Shown here one piece after another: positions 1 through 13,769 of a DNA stretch of 64,000 bases. The position numbers and the translations under genes were made by a program. The notes beneath the pieces are model-generated. The model saw nothing but the letters and a program-made list of their open reading frames with translations. It was not told the DNA's origin and made no database searches. This DNA comes from Monodelphis domestica (Eukaryota; Chordata; Mammalia; Didelphimorphia; Didelphidae). How positions within the stretch are numbered: position 1 is the stretch's first letter; each line of letters opens with the position of its first letter. The stretch is taken from positions 67,211,607-67,275,606 of the forward strand of contig NC_077227.1 of assembly GCF_027887165.1 (NCBI RefSeq). Reading direction: 5' to 3'.

Positions 1-999
1 ATGGCTGAGATGATGAATATATTCTTTGTCAAGTATATGCATATTTCAAAAAAAAGTGAAGTACTTGGTTGCAAAGAAGCCACTGATACATTTTAAGATC
101 AAATTTTTCATATTCTATTTATGTATTATACTCTTATATAATTAACTACATTAAATTAGTAAAATGTGTCATTTCTATAAAATGAACTTTGAATAATAAA
201 ATAAATCAATAAAATATTAATAATACAAATGCTACATATAAGAATTTATAATATTCATGCAACCATTTTTCAGAGGTAAATTTTTAGTTCTAAATCCCAG
301 TATTGGTAAGAGCAAACAAGAGAAACTAAAAGAATTACCTGTACATATAGATAAAGATTCTGAAAAGTAATTATTTGAACAAAATCAAATAAATGATAAA
401 ATAATGGTCATAATAAGACCAATAACAAAATAATAAACTATAAAAGGAAACATATTTGAAAAATATTTTAATTGTGTCATAATCTAATAGAATTAAAACA
501 GAAAGAAGTAATTGTTAAAGATCTCCTTGAATCTCCAGAATATTCTTGGATAATATTAATTTCAGTCTTTACTGATTTGTGCAGTTTCCACCCAGGAGAG
601 GGAATTTGTGAAGCTTTATCAGACTTGAATTCTAATTAAAACTTCAGGGTGAATTTAATCTATAAATTTAAGCCTATGTTGTACACCCATTCTACTATGA
701 CTATTAAAATTAGAGGCCTATAAGTACAACATAAGCTTTACTACTTATGATTCAAAAATTTCTCTATGGATAAATATCCATTTCCTGATACCTCTCTCCA
801 TACTGTTGTCATTACTATACCTAGCTCTACTCTTCCATAGCCCCTATTTTCCTGCTCCTACTCCTTCTACTGAATTCTCTGGTGCTCTGATCTTTTATTA
901 AAAAAAATAAGTTATATTGTCATTCTATTTTCATATCACTATAATTTAACTCACTGTCAATTCCTTTCTCACTCCCAGAAAACCATACAAATGAAAATG
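1..999. other. AT-rich intergenic sequence
   Basis: No gene or firm repeat family. A 15-bp inverted repeat with one mismatch (670-684 and 724-738) is the only structure noted. Confidence 0.6.
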
Positions 1000-3170
1000 A
1001 GTATTTTTTTCCCCAAGGCAAAGCATATATACCTTATTTTTTAAAAAATTATCTCTTCTTTATTTTTGTTTAGTTAGCTATCTCTAAGAGGTGAAAACTG
1101 AGGTCTCCCACAAGTATAATTTCCCCCCCAAAATTATATGTTGATACAATTTTTACTATTTTTCTGACATTTTGCAATTCATATTCTTTCCTTCCCTTGA
1201 AAACTTTTCCCTTCCTCAAGAAGGCAAATTAATATGATATAGTTTGTACTTATCATACAATAAATATTTCCATGTTTCTTATGTTGTGAAAGGAGACATA
1301 TAATGCTTACATTAGAAAAAATTCATTGTGGAAATAAAATGTAAAATGTTATGTTTCAATCTGCATTCGGATTCTGTTCTTCCTTCTTTACTGATAGATA
1401 AGTCTTTTTTTTTCTTTTTTTTTTGTTATGAGTCCCTTGGAGATGTCCTGGATCCTTGCATTGCTGATAATAAATAATAGTTATCATTCACAGTTGATCA
1501 TCATACATTATTATTGTTACTATATACAACATTCTACTGGATCTGCTCACTTCACTTTGCATGACTTCATATAAGTCTTTCCAGGTTTTTTTTAGTTTTT
1601 TGGGGGATAGTCTTGTTTGCTGAAAATGAGTTGAAAATGTGAAGTAGAAAATATATAATTCATTAATGCATTGAAAAATCTGAAAATACTTGCAATGTAC
1701 ATTTGTGGATCACTCATCCCTACCAAGTGAAAGGGTAGAGATGAATTCTCATGTCTCTTCCATCAAGCCATACTTGTTCTTTATGCTTTTGTGACAATTA
1801 CTTTGATTATTGGTTTGTTTGTTTTTTCATTTACATTATTGTAATCATGTACAGTGTTTTCATATCACAACTTCACCTAGATTTTTCCATGTTTCTGTCT
1901 TTATCATATTCACATGGCAAAGTAATTTTTTTGTTGTCAAGTATAATTCCATTACATTCCTATAACACAATTTATCTGGCCAAAACCCAATAAAAGTATA
2001 TATACGTGATTTACTTTATATCACAAATTTTACTATAAATGTTTTGTATTGTATGAGGACTTTCTTCATTCTTATGGCCTCCTTAATTTATAGGTATAGC
2101 AATGAAATATATGGATCAAAGATTGTGGATATATTGATCACTTTATTTGCATGATTCAAAATTGCTTTCCAAAACATTGCACTGATTCACATTCCACCAA
2201 CAATGTACTACTGTGTCACAAGTCCTTCCGATATTGACTTTTCTCATCTTTTTTTTTTCATTATTTTTTCAATTTGCAGAGTGTAAGGTGATACCTCATA
2301 ATTGTTTTTATTGATTGGAATTTATTTTATTATTGTTGATTTGTAGCATTATTTCACTCAAAGAATTATATAATATTAAATTTGTATGTCCACTTAGAAA
2401 GTATTGTGGGATAAAATCTCAGTCAGATTTTTGCCAGCCTTATTTTTAGTTTTTTTCAGAATTTTTTTTTATCAGTAAAGAATAGTTTCATAATTTATTT
2501 TTTTCAGTATATGAAACATTGGGTTATTGAGTTTCAGTGTTTTTGATTCTACCTTATCTAGTCAGTTTCACTGATCTCCTCTTTTACGTCTTAATTGGCT
2601 CTAGATTATGTTGATTGTTACTGATTTATAATCTAATTTGAGGTTTGGAAATGCTATTCCTCATTCATCTCTAGCTCTCTTCATTATTTCCCTTGATAGT
2701 TTAGATTTTTATTTGTTCCAAATGGATTTTGTTTCTTTTTCATCAAGTTCCATAAAATATCCCTATGATATTTTGATTCAAATATAATTAAAACTGCAAA
2801 TTAACTTTTTTTTTAATTATATGAGCATGGCCTTGCCACAATATATATCTCTTAAGCTTTTTAAGTTGTTCTTGATTATGCAGGGAATACTTTGTAATTG
2901 ACTCTGTTCAAGCATTTTGTGTGCTTTAGTAGATTGATTCTAAAATATTTTATACATTTTATACTTATTTGGACTAGCACTTTTCTTTCATTTTTGACTT
3001 CTTGGATTTTGTTGTTATGTGGAAATACTGTTAATGCTTGAGGATTTATATAACCTGCCATCTTGTTGAAGCTATTGTTTCAGCTCTATCTTTGCTGATT
3101 CCCAAGGAGTTTCTAATTAAAATAGTATGTTATCAGCCGATAGAGATAGTTCCTATTATTAGTTCATTTT
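1000..3170 (-). mobile_element. L1 LINE remnant (3' UTR and ORF2 part), minus strand
   Basis: The antisense of L1 3' UTR sequence (GAGTCCCTTGGAGATGTCCTGGATC..., shared with 42300-42340) runs into antisense ORF2. Recognisable pieces are TTCACATTCCACCAACAATG near 2190, CTTTGTAATTGACTCTGTTC near 2890 and the GATTTATATAACCTGCCATC... segment near 3040. It has many stops and frameshifts, so it is dead. Confidence 0.7.
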
Positions 3171-3181
3171 AGATTATTGTT

Positions 3182-3424
3182 ATTGAGTTGTTTTTCAGTC
3201 ATGTCCAACTATTTTTGACCCCCTTCGATGTTTTCTTAGCAAAGATATTGGAGCTGTTGTTATTTCCTGTTCTAGGTCATTTTATAGACAAAGAAATTAA
3301 AGTAAACTGTATTAAATGACTTGCTCAAGGTCATTAGTAAGTGTCTAAGCCATATTTGAACTCAGGAAGATGAATATTTCTTACTCCAGGCCCAGCACTC
3401 TATCCCTGTACCACCTAGCTCCCC
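3182..3424 (-). repeat. tRNA-derived SINE, minus orientation
   Basis: Near full length, from the GTTTTTCAGTCATGTCCAAC tail-side segment to the CACTCTATCCCTGTACCACC head. It interrupts the L1 remnant. Confidence 0.8.
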
Positions 3425-4289
3425 CAGCTCCTATTATACTATACTTAAAAACAATGAAGTCAATTCACAAGCACTACCTATTGACATTGAAAATCCCTGG
3501 ATCCCCCAATCTTTCCACTCCTCCCCTGAGAAAACCTTAGTAACCACCTTCTCTGTTCCTAACTTCCCAAAAGCTGAATATTAATGGAGAAAATTGAAAA
3601 ACTGATTTGATTGAGTCCAAATGTTTTTGTTATATGACTTCAATTAGGCTTTCACTCCTCCACATAATTATTTTATTCATCTCTACTCAATACAAAATAG
3701 AATATTCCTCATGGTCATATTTCTAAAATTTCTTTTTTTTTTCATTTCCTAAAACTACTATATGTCTCTAAATGATCTTTGCTCTTTTATTACTAAGCGT
3801 AAGATAGGATTTTGGATTTTAGAATATTGGAAGTTTCTTCATCTCTCCTAATCCATATCTCAAACTTTTCTATTTCCTCATTTTAGCCTTTCCTTTATTC
3901 CATTCGAAGAGACTGAAGGAATTTTCTTCCTTGTTATCTTGTGTCATTCATTTCTTTGTTTTCTGGGGAAAATTCACAAATTAATGACATTCCTATCACT
4001 TTCATTCTATTTACTGATTTCTGCCTTATCACATATGAACAAGTTTTAGTATCTCCTAGTTGTTTTTTTAAAAGACCCCTAGAAAAATTTAGCTTATTCT
4101 GTTATCATTTAGTATCTTCCTTTTAATGCTATTGTTATTGCTAAAGTACTGATAAAATTATCTTTATTTAGGATTAATACCTTTTCTTCCTCACCACCAA
4201 GATATCCTTCAATCATTTGTTTTTTTACTTCTCTCCTTACCTCTCTACTGAAACTGTTTTATCAGATAATATCATTTTTGTAGGGCTTT
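3425..4289. other. Unassigned intergenic sequence
   Basis: No gene, RNA or repeat family recognised. A 61-codon ORF (3941-4126) has no feature to support it. Confidence 0.5.
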
Positions 4290-4455
4290 AAAATTTTCAA
4301 GAACTTCACAAATCTAATCACACTATATCCTCACAACAATCTTGGAAGTTATGCATTATTGTAATTTCCATTTTAGAGATGAGAAAACTGAGGCAGATTG
4401 AATTTAAATAACTTACCTAGAGTCACAAGAGATATTTGAACTCATTTTCCTGGCT
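4290..4455 (-). repeat. MIR SINE fragment
   Basis: Shows the antisense MIR core: TCCTCACAACAATCTTGGAAG, GATGAGAAAACTGAGGCAG, then an AGTCACAAGAG segment. Confidence 0.75.
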
Positions 4456-4779
4456 CCAGGCACAACATTGCATTCATTGCACAATCTGTTTTTATACTTT
4501 TGCCAATGACTTGTGGAAAGGAGGCTGAAAATTTGCTATGTGGCACTCTAAATTGGTAACATTTTTTAAAGAGCACTTTGTATACTCTCCAGTCATCAGT
4601 TTCTTCTTGAGTATCTTCTCCATGATATACTAGAATCAGCTTTAACCCAATAGATCTGACTAAGAACATCTACTCTGAATTCATCTCCATAAACTTATGA
4701 AGTCAGGGAAGTCTTTGACTCTCCCCCACTTCTAATGAAGTTATCAGACATCATAGGTTCGATGTCCATATCATCTCTA

Positions 4780-5010
4780 ATTTCATTCATCCCCTTTCCA
4801 CCTACTTACCCATCACCTTACTTCGGGTCATCATTTTCTGTTTCCGAGACTTTGGCAACATCCTCCTAATTGGTCCCCCTGCTATTGGTTTTTCCATTCT
4901 AGTATCCATCCTCCAAAGAGATCAATCAAAACAATCATTCTTAGACATAAGTCTAACCAGGCTAATTCTTGTTCAAAAGCTTTCAATGGCTCCTAAATTG
5001 CCACTACAAA
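4780..5010 (+). repeat. L2 LINE 3' fragment
   Basis: Contains the L2 3' pattern CAACATCCTCCTAATTGG, then TCCATCCTCCAAAG, then GCTTTCAATGGCTCCTA. Confidence 0.6.
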
Positions 5011-5604
5011 AAATGCAAACTTTAACCTTTTCTATGAACTGCCTCAGTTTCCTCATACTATACACTTCTGTGAGCATGTTGTAGCCTCTAGTAAAAGATA
5101 AGCTCTTTTGCAGGTAGAGGCTGCTTAATTTTCTTCCTTCAGATGTCCAATATGTGACCCAGTGCCTTACCTCTGGTACACAAGAATATTTGGTGAATTT
5201 AAATATCTGTTGAATGCACAAGATTTGGGAAAATCAAGCATAAATTTTACCCAATAATCTTGTCCTGGGAATTTGTTTGTGAGTGTAAACTTTAAAGAAC
5301 AAATGAAAATGAGGACTGTCTTTACAAAGATGTCTATACTGGTACCAGTTGTAAACCTCAATATTCAATGACTAGGGATTGGATGAAATAACTGTGATGT
5401 ATTAAGGAAATGGAATTTTAGAGCACCATTAAAATGACAAATAAGAACAAGGTGAAGAGATGCAACTTACACAATAGTAATGCAAAATAAGGAAAATAAA
5501 ACCAGGTGGGATGAATGCATATTAATTATGGATATGTTATAAAAAACTTATAAGAATGTATAAATGAAAAAATATAATTTCCACTGAGAGACAGATTTAT
5601 TTTG

Positions 5605-5885
5605 TGGATATGCAGCTGACTTCAAGCCAGGAAAATCTGAGGTCAAGCTCTGCCTCTGTCAAACACCAGCTGTGACAAGTCCCTCAACTATTCAATTATC
5701 TAGCCAGACATATCAAACATGTGGCCCACCTGTCCCAACACAGCTGAACCAGATTAAAATGCAATTGGGAAACACTTAACGAAATAAATAAAAATATACA
5801 ACATAGACTATGTTAATTAGTGTTTTTCTAAGTCAACAGGCTGTAGCAATACATTTCTATTTAAGTTTAACTCCACTCTAGGGAA
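5605..5885 (+). repeat. SINE fragment followed by possible hAT-type element
   Basis: 5605-5700 resembles the head of the tRNA-derived SINE (GGTCAAGCTCTGCC...CACCAGCTGTGACAAGTC). 5700-5885 has the layout of a short non-autonomous DNA element (CAAACATGTGGCCC... to AGTTTAACTCCACTC), but family and ends are uncertain. Confidence 0.4.
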
Positions 5886-6009
5886 CTAAGCCAAAAAAGC
5901 CATGCTACAAAGGTAAAGGGATTTCTCTCTCCATCAGGGATTCTTTTATATCAATGAAATGATAGGTCATATCCCAATAAATTCCTCTAAAATAAAACTT
6001 CAGTGACTA

Positions 6010-6260
6010 TACTGGTAATGTAAGCTGCTAGGTGACACTGAGAACAGTGTGGAGAAAGGAAAACATGAGTGTGAATCTGATGGTGAAGAAGCCACTTCAC
6101 CTATATCAGCCTCAGTTTCCTACTCTGTAAAATGGGGTTATAATATAATAGTTGCAGTTCAATATAGGTGATAATATTATCACAGGTTTGTTGGGAGGAA
6201 CAAATAAGATATCTCCCACAAATCTTAAAGCATTATATGAATTCTAGCTATGATTACTAT
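6010..6260 (+). repeat. SINE/MIR fragment
   Basis: Contains CAGCCTCAGTTTCCTACTCTG then TAAAATGGGG..., and the 3' type end CTTAAAGCATTATATGAATTC. Confidence 0.65.
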
Positions 6261-6560
6261 TAGTATAATAATAATTATTATATATGATATATAATATACC
6301 ACATAATATATATTATATAATTCATGTATCATAATTCTATAAAATGCAATATTACATATGTAAATACTATATTACATCTGATATATATTTCATATTGTAT
6401 CTAATGAATATATTTACATAGTACATACAATATAATATATACATAATGTATTACATAACACAATATAACAATTTTATGTTGTATGACATCTTTTATAATG
6501 TAATAATATATCATGTTATATATTTATACTAATTATATATATGTCATTTTAAAAATATAA
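6230..6560. repeat. AT-rich low-complexity region
   Basis: More than 300 bp of almost pure A/T with TATA and ATTATATA motifs and no coding or repeat-family signal. Confidence 0.9.
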
Positions 6561-7094
6561 TGATATTTTATTTTCCCAGTAACACGTAATAACAATTTTC
6601 CATATACATTTCCCAAAATTATAAGATTGTTTCTCTCTTTTCAATTCCCCCTCTCAGAGATGGTAAATAATTTGTATAATATAATCTTGATATAATAATT
6701 ATTAATATTACTGTGGAGGTAATGCAGAGCTCTCAAATGCTATGTCAGTGACCCACAAGCTCTTGCCTAGCCAGAAAGGTTTAGAGTACAGACTAAGTGA
6801 CAAATTATATATCTGTCATAGACCAACATGATGAAGTGGGAAGAGACCCAACACTAGGTTGACCTCATGGCAACAAATTGCTGACCACCACAATTCTCAA
6901 AGGCCATTTCCCAACTAAGAGAGAAGCCTTATTTTTTCTGCATCAGTAGAGTAAATGCCCATGATAAAATCATAAAATTTTGAAAGCAAAAGGAAAATCC
7001 AGACTTATTTTTTCATTCAAAACATTCCAACTTCTGCTTCCAACATATTTTTCAAACGTTTTCTTAGGTTTCTAGACTTAAATCTTTAAGTCAA

Positions 7095-7255
7095 TGTTGA
7101 CATCTTTTAGTACAATTTTCCCATATTATAGACTAAGGAAATGAGATCAGAACAATTAAGTGATTCATTTCAACTCACAGAGGTACAAATTACAGAGCTG
7201 GGACTTGAGCTCTAGTCTTATGATATGTTCTTAGCATTGTGGCTTGTGTCTTTCA
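7095..7255 (-). repeat. MIR fragment
   Basis: The antisense MIR core (ATAGACTAAGGAAATGAGATC, AATTACAGAGCTGGGACTTG) is visible. Confidence 0.6.
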
Positions 7256-7334
7256 TCATCTATTATAAGATCTTTACATTTTGTACATTTATGTACATGT
7301 GAAATATAATTATATATTATATATATTTAAATTT

Positions 7335-7730
7335 TATATAAATTTAGACTGTCCTTTCAGGATTCCATGTCTTTCTATACACTATGCCTTATTCTTGAAA
7401 TCATTTCCCCAAATCTCTGCATTGTGACATCATTTTCTTTGTTCCAAGTCCAACTCAGATGTCACTTTCATGAAGATTTCTATGATCTCCCTTTTTTCCT
7501 CCACAGTACAGCTATAAGTAATTTTCATTTCTTTAAATCTCTTAAAGGACTTTTCTTGTATTTTGCTTATTTTTTCTATTGGTTATATTATATGTAAAAT
7601 GTTGTCATATTTTTTCTCTTTGTCTCATATGTTTTATGAAGAAAAAATATGTATTGTTATATCCTACTTGCTCTAGCAACAAATGCTCTACCTAGTAGAT
7701 GTTTAATAAATGATTATTGAATTTTTCTAA
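7335..7730 (+). repeat. L2 LINE 3' end
   Basis: Includes GTCCAACTCAGATGTCACTTTCATGAAG and the terminal GTAGATGTTTAATAAATGATTATTGAA. The 76-codon ORF here (7367-7597) is the decayed L2 and not a gene. Confidence 0.65.
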
Positions 7731-8033
7731 AAACAAATCATCCAAAAACCATTTGAAGAGAGATTTTGCTTTCCTGGAGCTTGGATTATATTTGTATATG
7801 TACTTGAAAAGAAAAAAAAAAACAGCAGACACTAATATAATTCCCAGGTAACTGAGTTTGCAGTTCACCCCACCATTACCAAGACTGGATGACCTGAATG
7901 CATTACAAGGTACATATTTCCCCAAATCCTTCCTACTAGTTGTTGCTTTCCAATATAATAGATGGATGATCAGAGAGGAAACTGGGAGTCTTGAATTCTA
8001 ATTTCCAATCATCACTTATGAATTTCCAGACAC

Positions 8034-9057
<1,024 letters not shown>

Positions 9058-9164
9058 ACACTGAACTACTTTTTGCCTCAGTTTTTCTCCATTGATAGCA
9101 TAAGGCAAATTGTTACATTCTTTTCACAATAGGTTGCAAAAATAAATGTTCATAGCATCACAGA

Positions 9165-9335
9165 TTAAAATTGCCACCTGAGTGGCACAGTGAATAAAGA
9201 GAGAGTTGGGCCTGGAATCAGGACTTAAGTTCAAATATGCCCTCAAATACTTCCTAGCAGTGTGACCGTGGGCATGCCACTTAAACCTGTTTCCCCTTCT
9301 GTCCTAGAGTACTAGAACAGAAAATAAGGGTTTTT
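9165..9335 (+). repeat. CORE-type SINE
   Basis: GCCACCTGAGTGGCACAGTG head, then GGGCCTGGAATCAGG and CTAGCAGTGTGACCGTGGGC, ending in CTTCTGTCCTAGAGTACTAG. Confidence 0.8.
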
Positions 9336-9349
9336 TAATTTAACATTTT

Positions 9350-9495
9350 TTAAACTAGAATGACCCATAGAAGCCTTCCAGACTAAACTCTTCATTTTAA
9401 AAATGAGGTAGTTGAGGCAAAGAGAATTTAAGTGACTTGTCTAAGGTCAACCACACAGAGGCAGGGTTTCAACAAAGGTCTGCTAACCACAGGCA
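9350..9495 (-). repeat. MIR-like fragment
   Basis: AATGAGGTAGTTGAGGCAAAGAG and AAGTGACTTGTCTAAGGTCA are antisense MIR-type core. Confidence 0.55.
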
Positions 9496-9745
9496 GTTAG
9501 ATTGCACAGTATATAGAATTTCTTTCCAGGAATTAGAAAGATCTAAATTAAAATCTGGCTTCAGATACTTACTTGCTGTGTGACCCTAGGAAGGTCACTT
9601 AGACTCTGTTTGCCTCAGTTTCTTCATCTGTAAAATGAGAGGAAGAAGGAAATGGCAAACAATTCTAGTATCTTTGCAATGAAAACCCCCAAAGTCATCA
9701 TGAAGTGTCAGACATGATTGAAAAATAGCAGAACAATGGCAAGCT
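9495..9745 (+). repeat. tRNA-derived SINE, near full length
   Basis: Runs from GGCAGTTAGATTGCACAG through CAGATACTTACTTGCTGTGTGACC and CTCAGTTTCTTCATCTG to GAAGTGTCAGACATGATTG. Confidence 0.88.
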
Positions 9746-9774
9746 TTGACTCTACTGCTTGTCTTATTGATATG

Positions 9775-10310
9775 CCAGCCTATGTCCATCAGTCATCAGT
9801 TGAAGAATGGCTAAACACCTTTGTGGCACATGGATGTGAAGGAATGCTTTTGTTATAAGAAAATATAAGCAAAATAATTTCAGAAAAATCTGGGAATGCT
9901 TATGTGAACCCATGCAAAATGAAGTGAGGAGGACCAGGAGAAAATTGCACATTGTATCAGCAATATTGTAAGGATGATTAACCCCAAAAGCCTTGGGTAC
10001 TCTGATCCACAATGATTTCAAAGGGCCCAACATGAAAAATGCTATCTGCCTCCAAAGAGAACTGATGAATTTGAAAAGTAGACTGAATCATACCTTTTTT
10101 CTTAATTTTTTGTTTCATTTTTTGGAGTCTTTTCTTTTGCAGCATGGCTAATATGGAAATATGTTTTGTATGAATTCACATGTATAATCAATATCAAATT
10201 GCTTGCCTTCTCAAGGAAGGGAAAAGTGAAAGAGAATTTGGAACTCAAATTTCTTAGAAATTAATTTTGAAAAATGTGATTTTAAAAATTAAATGAAATA
10301 AATATATTTT
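9775..10310 (+). mobile_element. L1 LINE 3' end
   Basis: Matches the recurrent L1 end: ORF2 C-terminal region (GTTGAAGAATGGCTAAACACC, ATGCAAAATGAAGTGAGGAG), then ATCTGCCTCCAAAGAGAAC, then an A-rich tail. It is not coding. Confidence 0.75.
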
Positions 10311-10949
10311 AAAAATAAAAGTTTTATATGCATCAAATGATATTATAGAAATAATGTATAAATTTAGAAGTTCTCTGAAATATTCTTGGAAAAAGAAGAG
10401 TTCAAACCTTGAAAATATATCATGTAAAAACTTAATAACATTCCTACTATATCTGAAAAGGTATCTGATGCCATCAGAGTCATCACCTCATAATAAATAT
10501 GTCTTCATTTACTTTAAGTAATAATTGGTTTGTGCAATAAGATGGAGTGAAGCAATGGTTTTATTTTTTTCCAAATTAGCAAAGGCTTCCAGTATAAAGT
10601 AAACCTGGCATGTTCAAAGCTTTTAGGCATATGCTTCTCGAGACAACTCCTGGGAGACAAATCAAGTTCCATTTCCTTCTATAGAAAGTTTGGAATGCTG
10701 ACAAACCGGAAACCTTGCTGAGGTCCTCAAGACTGTATAAATAATTAAGTTAAACCAACATAATGTAGACCTAGCTGTACTACCTGATTCCAAGAATATG
10801 GGATATGAACAAGACTCTAAGGAGTCCAAATCATGTTGACTTCATTTTTTTTGCATTTAAATTCATTTTTACTTATTTATTTATGCAGCTTTAAATGAGT
10901 CTCCACTTTCTTTCCTCTGAACTCCTCTGACTGATCAATCAAGTAGAGA
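10311..10949. other. Unassigned intergenic sequence
   Basis: No repeat family or coding feature recognised between the L1 end and the MIR. Confidence 0.5.
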
Positions 10950-11215
10950 TTTATAATAATAATAATAATAATTAACAGTAATAATAACTCACATTTGGCA
11001 CTGTGCTAAGAACTTTACAAATATTTTCACATTCAAGCCTCCAAGTAATAGTGTAGGGTAGGTGCTATTATTATCCCCAGGGTAACATTGAGAAAACGGA
11101 GGCAAAGTGGATTGAAGTTGTTTGTCCCAGGTCATGTAGCTGGGATGCATCTGGGATTGAACTTCAACTCCATCTTCCTGAGGTCAGGCTCAGTTTTGTA
11201 TTTCCCTACGCCGCT
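10950..11215 (-). repeat. MIR with (AAT)n tail
   Basis: An (AAT)n run (about 10950-10973) followed by antisense MIR: GGCACTGTGCTAAGAACTTTAC, AGGTGCTATTATTATCCCCAG, and the TAGCTGGGATGC segment. Confidence 0.75.
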
Positions 11216-11224
11216 CCCTCTCAG

Positions 11225-11600
11225 ATCTAAATTGGCCCTTCAGATTGAGAGCTAACTGTGTGCTAGACCAAAGGTGAAATAGTCCTTGCCTTCAAGGGGC
11301 TTCCATTCCCACCAGAGAGTCAGAGAATACCTAGATAAATAGAAACCAACTACATAGAGGGGAAGGATGGAGTGGGATGGAAAGGCATTAGCAACCTGTA
11401 GAAGATAATGGCCTCAGGCAGAATCTGGTGGAATTTTCAATGAGATTTTTGGGAAGCCAGTGATTTGAGGCAGAAAGGAAGAAGAAGAATATTCTAGGCA
11501 TGAGTGGCAGCTGGAATCAAGGCATGGATGATGTCCATAGTGCTTGGATTCTGCTCTAAGTTGCATAGAAGGGAGAAATGGAGGGTTATTTCTTGGGGGA
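11225..11600 (-). repeat. L2 LINE fragment, minus
   Basis: AGTCCTTGCCTTCAAGGGGC, AGAATATTCTAGGCATGAG and related segments match the antisense L2 pattern also seen at 36290-37455. Confidence 0.5.
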
Positions 11601-11699
11601 AAAATACTTAATCAACTGAAATAGCAAGAAAAACATTGATAAGTCCTTTACCCCAAAACCCCCCAGATTGGGGTATATTCCCCCACTAATGTAGAAAGT

Positions 11700-12000
11700 G
11701 GAGTCATGGATGGAGAGACATTTATACTACTATGTGCCAGGCCCTGTGCTAAGGGCTTTGCCAAAGTCTCACAGATTGTCTCATCAGGGATGATGGGAGA
11801 GTACATATAACCTTATAATACAGCAATGGGTTGTACAGTGGACAGTGCCAGGTCTGGAGTAGGGAGGAACTGGGTTCATATCTGGCTCCAGATACTTCCT
11901 AGATGCATAACCATGGGCAAGTCACTAATCCCCATTTGCCTAACTTTACTTCCCTTCTGTCTTATAACTGATACTGACAGAAAGTAGGGTTAAAAAAATA
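11700..12000. repeat. MIR fragment (minus) and CORE-type SINE (plus)
   Basis: 11700-11800 is antisense MIR (ACTATGTGCCAGGCCCTGTGC). 11820-12000 is a plus SINE (AGGTCTGGAGTAGGGAGGA ... CTTCTGTCTTATAACTGATACTG). Confidence 0.7.
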
Positions 12001-12040
12001 ATACAATAATAGTGAGGCAGACATGTAAGGAATAAGTGTC

Positions 12041-12179
12041 TGAGGCAACTTTTTAATTTATATACAATGCTTCATATTATATATAATATTATTTATTGTT
12101 CAAACACTTACTGTATCTTTTGCAGTTGCTCAAATGTAAAAACTCAGCTCAAATAATAGGGATTTTTGAGGCAACTTTT
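12041..12179. repeat. 113-bp segment bounded by a 13-bp direct repeat
   Basis: TGAGGCAACTTTT occurs at 12041-12053 and 12167-12179, as a target duplication would, around an AT-rich segment with no recognised family. Confidence 0.4.
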
Positions 12180-12231
12180 AACACTGTCCTCAAAATAATA
12201 ACTAGGAGCAAAAATGAAAAACCACAAGGGG

Positions 12232-12600
12232 TCCAATCGAATGTAATGGACTTATACTAGCAGCAATGCAATGTCCCAGGACAATTCTAAGGGCTTATAA
12301 GAAAGAACACTATCCACATTCAGAGGAAGAACTGTGGGAGCAGAAACACAGAAGAAAAACCACTTTTGATCACATGGGTCGATGGGGATAATATTGGGGA
12401 TGTAGACTCTAAACGATCACTCTAGTGCAAATATCAATAATATGGAAATAGGTCTTGATCATGACACATGTAAAACCCAGTGGAATTATGTGTCAGCTAC
12501 AGTGGGGGGAAAAGGGGAGGAGGGGAAGGAAAGAACATGAATTATGTAACTATGGGGAAATATTCTAAATTAATTAATTAAATAAAATTTTCAATTAAAT
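12232..12600 (+). mobile_element. L1 LINE 3' end with 19-bp target duplication
   Basis: AGCAATGCAATGTCCCAGG... and AGGAAGAACTGTGGGAGCAG are the L1 3' UTR type shared with 38815-39150. The flanks AATGAAAAA(C/T)CACAAGGGG at 12213-12231 and 12601-12619 differ at one base, giving both ends of a 5'-truncated insertion. Confidence 0.82.
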
Positions 12601-12914
12601 AATGAAAAATCACAAGGGGAACAATTAAATGAATTGTGCTCTTGCTGAGGGACTGGGCACCCACAAACACAGAAGAGGAGGCAAACACCCCAGAAAAACA
12701 ATAAAAGTCCACTGTTGGAGATTGCAAGGATAGCTTATTCCAACACTCCACCTGGTAGCTTTTAATTTCAAGTAATTATTCCTGCTTATTAGCTATTAAG
12801 TTGCATTAGTTTCTCTACTACTAGAATATTGCAAGTTCTGTCAATTTTAACACACTGGTGCAAGACTCTAATGTCTACATCGTTGTTAAACTTCTAAGGA
12901 ATAACAAATCCATT

Positions 12915-13130
12915 TATTGTTATCATTCAATGGTTATTCAGTTGTCTACCCCTTTATAACCTCATTTGGGGTTTTATTGGCAAAGATACTGGAGTGATTT
13001 GCCATTTCCTTCTCCAACTCATTTTACAGATGAAGAAACTGAGGCAAATACAGTAAAGTAACTTGCCCAGGATCATACAACTAGGAGGTGTCAGGGGCTA
13101 TATTCAAGCTCAGAAAGATGAATCTAGCTG
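12915..13130 (-). repeat. tRNA-derived SINE, minus
   Basis: CCTCATTTGGGGTTTTATTGG, TGCCATTTCCTTCTCCAACTC and CAGATGAAGAAACTGAGGC are all family hallmarks. Confidence 0.85.
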
Positions 13131-13254
13131 CCCATCTACTGCCTAAATTCATCTATAGGGATAGGATTAAGAAGCAGGCCTATATGCTCATCAGTATAGA
13201 AAACACCAGGATGAGTAAACTCTCTCTAAAAGCTAAAGTCAGCGCTTTCTCTGC

Positions 13255-13765
13255 AACTAATATTAAAGCATTGACTAGAGCCCTGAAGAATTTAAATAAC
13301 TCATGTAGGGTCACAAGATAGTATGTGTCAGAAATGGGACTTCTCAGGTCTTCCTAACTTCATGTCTGGCTTTCTAGGCACTACACTTGGCTACCTCTCA
13401 AGCCATAGCATAGTCTATAAAATAGATCATGGAGACATCATCTTTCATCCTTCACCCTTTTGTCAATAGTAGGTCTTTTCCAAAGGGAACAGATAATTCA
13501 TTATAACAAAAACTAGCATTTATGTAGTGCCTACTACATGCCAGGAATTGTGTTAAATATTTTACAAATATTATCATTTGATCCTCAGAATAACAACTTT
13601 GGGAAGCAGGTACTATTATTCCCCCCATTTTGCAGCTGAGAAAAAAGTTAGGCAAATTTAAGTTGAGTTACTTGCCCCAGATCACACAACTAGTGAGTGC
13701 CTGGATACTGATTTGAATTTGTTCTCCTGACTTAAGTTCCAATGCTCTATCCAATGCCACATTTA
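13255..13765 (-). repeat. Two MIR/SINE copies, minus
   Basis: 13255-13400 shows a GGGTCACAAGATAGTATGTG...TCTTCCTAACTTCATG end. 13500-13765 is a clear MIR (GTGCCTACTACATGCCAGG, CTATTATTCCCCCCATTTTGC, AGATCACACAACTAGTGAG). Confidence 0.7.
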
Positions 13766-13769
13766 GCTA

